DNA of 32,768 nt from Candidatus Pacearchaeota archaeon (GTDB lineage: Archaea > Nanobdellota > Nanobdellia > Pacearchaeales > GW2011-AR1), in contig JAGVWX010000001.1 in the NCBI GenBank assembly GCA_018304105.1, forward strand, positions 1-32,768. The letters run 5' to 3'. A model generated the notes under the pieces. That model had not been told where the DNA came from. It ran no database searches and was given only the letters and a program-made list of their open reading frames with translations. The position numbers and the translations under genes were made by a program. Shown piece after piece: positions 30,011 to 32,768 of the stretch; the first letter of the stretch is position 1, and every line of letters begins with the position of its first letter.

Positions 30011-30745
30011 TCAATCACTCTTTTCTTTTATTCCTAAGGCGATACAATTTGCGTAAGGGTGCGGATAATTATATTTAGAGCCTTCTGCTTCGTCTTTCGA
30101 TGCGGAACCCCATTTTCCATCGCCGTCCTTCTTATAAAAATAAATTTCATCAAATTTCAAACCATTTTTAAAGATAAGACTGTCCATATCGGGATTGTAT
30201 CCTATCGGAGCAGTTATTGCAACTTTTCCATTTTTCTTTAGGATATTTTTGGTGATATTTTCAAACGACCTTTGTATTTTTTCAGCAGAATTTTTGAAGT
30301 TAGACTCCAAATCATCATCGAATCCTATATGTTCAAAAGTCGAAATTGACACGACCAGCTCATACTTCTTGGAAGGAACAAATGAAAGGAGATCTTCATT
30401 TATAACGCGCTCTGCCTTTTCAAACTTGTCAAGCACATCCCAACTAAGGGGGTAATAATGAGATAAAACATTTCCTATTTCTAGAACGTCCCCCGCCCCA
30501 TTGTCGATAAGGCTTTTAACAAGAGGCACTTCGAGGCATCTTTCATTTTTCCATGTAGTGTTGTATCGGTGATACAACAACGGATAAGTTTTCTTTCTAA
30601 AAGAAAAAGTCGAAGGTTTTAAGGTGGATATTATTACAGGAGCAAATATCTTGCTTATCACACCGTTTATTATGTGGAGCAAACCAAAACGTTCTATGTG
30701 CCATTTTATGGGCCCCAGAGCATCTTTATAATAGCCTTTCTTCAC
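30011..30745 (-). CDS. SAM-dependent methyltransferase
   Basis: A 244-residue class I methyltransferase. GAGDVLEIGNVLSHYYPLSW is a SAM loop lacking the usual run of glycines. SFVPSKKYELVVSISTFEHI is the typical strand-4 region, followed by NILKKNGKVAITAPIGYNP. The GTG at 30745 is the start that fits a TATAAAT-type box at 30766-30774 (about 25 nt). The first 80 residues (including PLLYHRYNTTWKNER) form a family-specific lid. The substrate is unknown, probably a sugar in the glycan made here. Confidence 0.75.
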   Translation of the reverse strand: MKKGYYKDALGPIKWHIERFGLLHIINGVISKIFAPVIISTLKPSTFSFRKKTYPLLYHRYNTTWKNERCLEVPLVKSLIDNGAGDVLEIGNVLSHYYPLSWDVLDKFEKAERVINEDLLSFVPSKKYELVVSISTFEHIGFDDDLESNFKNSAEKIQRSFENITKNILKKNGKVAITAPIGYNPDMDSLIFKNGLKFDEIYFYKKDGDGKWGSASKDEAEGSKYNYPHPYANCIALGIKEKSD

Positions 30746-30765
30746 AATACAATCAGAAAAACAAT

Positions 30766-30807
30766 AGTTATAAATATTTCTAAATCCCAGAGCGATAAAT
30801 ATAAAAA
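30766..30807. promoter_or_regulatory. Divergent TATA boxes between methyltransferase and GT4
   Basis: AGTTATAAAT (30766-30774) faces the GTG at 30745, and ATATAAAAA (30799-30807) faces the ATG at 30829. Each is about 25 nt from its start codon. Confidence 0.55.
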
Positions 30808-30828
30808 CACGTTTTTTTGATAACTATC

Positions 30829-31974
30829 ATGAAGATATCCCTCGTATACGACTTTTTAAGTGAGCATGGAGGTATAGAAAGATTACTGTTGATCCATGCG
30901 CAGATGCTTCAAAACAAAGGACATAAAGTTGAAATATTAACTTGCTATTATGACCCCGAAGTTCTTAAGGGGATGAATTTTAAAAATGTCAAAGTAAAAA
31001 ATATATCTTCTCTGGCAAAAAAATACGAGTTGCCCGCTATCTTGTTTTCTTTGCTCGGATTTAACAAATTAAAGAATATAAATTCTGATTTATTCATAAG
31101 TTATAGTTTTCCTTCAAATTACTTATTGAGAAACAAGAAAGCGAAAAAAATAAATTTCATGAATCATACCCCAAGATTTCTTTATTATGAAGGAAAGCAG
31201 AAATTAGAATGGGCTGCTTCAACTCAAGGAATAAAAAGAAAAATTGTTCTCGCCATTTCTTCCGTAATTGGCGGCTGGCTTAAAAATCTTGATAAACAGC
31301 TGGTCAGAAATAATAATTTTCTCTTTTCAAACAGCATTTTCACAAAGAAAAAACTTGATAAAATATATAACGTCAGTACGAAAGTAAGCTATCCTCCTGT
31401 CGACCCTATTTTCAAGCCATCAGATGAAAGAATAAAAGGAAAGTTTGTATTTGCATCAGGAAGGATAATTCCAGAAAAAAAATACGACTGGCTCATAGAG
31501 GCATGCGGAAGAATGAAAACAAAAGTTCCATTATATATCTCTGGTCAGGTTAATGAATTATACAAGCTAAACCTTGAAAAGCTCGCAAAGGACAATCACG
31601 TTGATTTGAAATTTCTCGGAAAGCTAAGCACCGAAGAGCTTGTTAAGTATTATAGCTCGGCAAGCGTATTCGGGTTCACAATACCATTATGCGATTATGG
31701 GCTTGTTCCAATTGAAAGCATCTCATGTGGAACCCCTGTCGTCGCATGGAAGGACGGCGGGGGTCAGACAGAACTCATCAAAGAAGGAGTCAGCGGACTT
31801 CTCGCAAAGCCCTATGACTTAAACGATTTCGCCAAATGCATGGACGAAATCATAAAAAGTGATATGAAGGTCAAAAAGAAAAAGGAAATAGCCGAATGGG
31901 CAAAGAAGTTTTCCTATGATTACATAAGAGATGAGTTCGTCAAAGATGTTGAAAAAGTTGCTGGAAAAGTTTAA
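30829..31974 (+). CDS. GT4 family glycosyltransferase
   Basis: A 381-residue GT-B retaining glycosyltransferase. MKISLVYDFLSEHGGIERLL holds the Gly-Gly acceptor loop. FVFASGRIIPEKKYDWLIEA begins the donor domain, and FGFTIPLCDYGLVPIESISC plus TELIKEGVSGLLAKPYDLND give the E-x7-E-like site for the nucleotide sugar. The ATG at 30829 is chosen from the TATA-like box at 30799-30807; the TTG at 30817 would add four residues. The Nudix gene begins 24 nt after its stop with a separate promoter. GDP-mannose genes follow, so a mannose-type donor is possible (inference). Confidence 0.9.
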   Translation: MKISLVYDFLSEHGGIERLLLIHAQMLQNKGHKVEILTCYYDPEVLKGMNFKNVKVKNISSLAKKYELPAILFSLLGFNKLKNINSDLFISYSFPSNYLLRNKKAKKINFMNHTPRFLYYEGKQKLEWAASTQGIKRKIVLAISSVIGGWLKNLDKQLVRNNNFLFSNSIFTKKKLDKIYNVSTKVSYPPVDPIFKPSDERIKGKFVFASGRIIPEKKYDWLIEACGRMKTKVPLYISGQVNELYKLNLEKLAKDNHVDLKFLGKLSTEELVKYYSSASVFGFTIPLCDYGLVPIESISCGTPVVAWKDGGGQTELIKEGVSGLLAKPYDLNDFAKCMDEIIKSDMKVKKKKEIAEWAKKFSYDYIRDEFVKDVEKVAGKV

Positions 31975-31978
31975 ATAT
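31970..31978 (+). promoter_or_regulatory. TATA-like box for the Nudix gene
   Basis: TTTAAATATG overlaps the stop codon of the GT4 gene and is centred about 25 nt before the ATG at 31999. Confidence 0.5.
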
Positions 31979-31998
31979 GCTTTCTTTTTAGTCAAATC

Positions 31999-32544
31999 AT
32001 GGATATTTTAAAGGGATTGACTCCAGTAACGGAGAGAATGCCAATGGCAATATACAAGGGTGTCTTAGATAATCTGCCTCTTGCTTGCGTTGATGTGGTT
32101 CTCCATAGAATAACTGCCCCTAAAACTTCTGACGTTCTGATGGTTCATCGATTGGAAGAGCCATCAAAAGGTATGCTTTGGTTTCCTGGAGGAAGAATAG
32201 TAAAGAATGTTGGTTTAACTGATATGGTAAGGGTCCATCTCCAAAGGGAATGCGGTTTAGACGATAGCACATTCGATATAGGCAGACAAATAGGCACATT
32301 TGATTATAGTTCAAGAACGGGCGTAGTTCCAGGGTTGAACGAAGGATTTCATGCTCTTGGCACTTGCTATCTCGCAAGATTGAAAAATCCAAATCATCCA
32401 ATATCATTAGACCATACAAGTAGGAACTATGAATGGACAAATGAATCGGCGCTGAGGGGGGCAACTCTTCACCCATATATCGCAGAGGTTTTAAATGCTT
32501 CAAGATTATTTGAACAGCGGTTTGATAACGTCGCATCCCTTTAA
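31999..32544 (+). CDS. Nudix protein, GDP-mannose mannosyl hydrolase-like
   Basis: A 181-residue Nudix protein. MLWFPGGRIVKNVGLTDMVR with HLQRECGLDDSTF occupies the place of the Nudix box, but the first Glu (GX5E) and the RE pair are replaced, while one late Glu (RECGL) is kept. Such departures occur in the GDP-mannose mannosyl hydrolase branch. That activity, releasing mannose from GDP-mannose, fits the gmd gene next to it. The ATG at 31999 has a TATA-like box at 31970-31978. Its last 4 bp overlap the convergent gmd. Confidence 0.78.
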   Translation: MDILKGLTPVTERMPMAIYKGVLDNLPLACVDVVLHRITAPKTSDVLMVHRLEEPSKGMLWFPGGRIVKNVGLTDMVRVHLQRECGLDDSTFDIGRQIGTFDYSSRTGVVPGLNEGFHALGTCYLARLKNPNHPISLDHTSRNYEWTNESALRGATLHPYIAEVLNASRLFEQRFDNVASL

Positions 32545-32768
32545 GAAACTCTAAGTTCGTGCTTAATCATATCTCCCACGATATCATTTATTGAATGTTC
32601 TGGCTGCCATCCGGTCTGAGCTTTTATCTTTGATACGTTTCCGGCCATTGCGTTGTTCTTTTCTCCTTCTCTGAAATAAAGAGGGTCAACAGTTACATAT
32701 ATTCTTCCTGTTTGTTTGTCATATCCAACCTCATCTATTCCCGAGCCTTTCCAGGAGATTTCAATTCC
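32541..32768 (-). CDS. gmd: GDP-mannose 4,6-dehydratase, C-terminal part (cut by window)
   Basis: Only the last 75 codons lie in the window; the gene continues past the right edge. They read GIEISWKGSGIDEVGYD, then VTVDPLYFREGEKNNAMAGN and a helix with KIKAQTGWQPEHSIND. This is the C-terminal part of GDP-mannose 4,6-dehydratases, where the VDPxYFR segment and the TGWxP region are hallmarks. The enzyme makes GDP-4-keto-6-deoxymannose, used for fucose, rhamnose or perosamine-type sugars. The stop overlaps the Nudix stop by 4 bp. The N-terminal Rossmann part cannot be seen here. Confidence 0.85.
   Translation of the reverse strand, partial: GIEISWKGSGIDEVGYDKQTGRIYVTVDPLYFREGEKNNAMAGNVSKIKAQTGWQPEHSINDIVGDMIKHELRVS

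Noticed and set aside
32120-32536. Minus-strand ORF of 138 codons opposite the Nudix gene
   Set aside because: The Nudix frame is supported by family motifs and a promoter; the antisense frame has neither.

Overview
The window looks like a stretch of an AT-rich archaeal genome. The signs are TATA-like boxes about 24-27 nt upstream of many ATG codons with no room for a leader, an archaeal-type secF-secD pair, a tRNA-Gly without encoded CCA next to a LAGLIDADG endonuclease ORF, and QueC (used for archaeosine in archaea). Small, tightly packed genes and low GC fit a DPANN-type lineage, but that placement is inference.

Layout. 1-148: GC-rich repeat/hairpin sequence without a gene. 149-1128: a glycosyltransferase broken by one frameshift. 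1186-2149: a 25-nt tRNA 5' fragment, a LAGLIDADG endonuclease gene and an intact tRNA-Gly(UCC) that the endonuclease ORF runs into. 2151-2250: a GC-rich hairpin region. 2285-5178: secF, secD and a YdjM-like membrane protein. 5116-5430: a small membrane protein on the other strand. 5484-7811: flippase and GT2 glycosyltransferase. 7949-11998: an acyl-carrier-protein module (AcpS, SDR reductase, MaoC dehydratase, ACP, FkbH-like HAD-IIIC protein, LbH acyltransferase). 11988-24999: GT9, FkbM methyltransferase, cupin, 2H phosphoesterase, two related nucleotidyltransferases (one fused to a HAD mutase/phosphatase), a methyltransferase-like/GT2 fusion, a frameshifted GT-C membrane protein, several methyltransferases, GT2, a NodB-type deacetylase and GT4. 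25042-27293: QueC, a small SH3/KOW-like protein, GT2 and a nucleoside 2-deoxyribosyltransferase-like protein. 27365-32768: GT9, a PMT-like membrane glycosyltransferase, a methyltransferase, GT4, a GDP-mannose-type Nudix protein and the C-terminus of GDP-mannose 4,6-dehydratase.

How it works together. Most of the window is a surface-glycan or glycoprotein-glycan island. Nucleotidyltransferases, the HAD domain and Gmd/Nudix supply or turn over activated sugars. GT2, GT4 and GT9 enzymes build the chain, methyltransferases, the deacetylase and acyltransferases decorate it, the flippase exports lipid-linked units, and GT-C membrane enzymes probably use lipid-linked sugars on the outer face. The most unusual part is the self-contained ACP module. 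It has its own phosphopantetheinyl transferase but no ketosynthase or malonyl transferase, so it is more likely to make an acyl group for sugar decoration than fatty acids. Genes switch strand often and convergent pairs overlap at their 3' ends, consistent with an island built up by repeated insertion.
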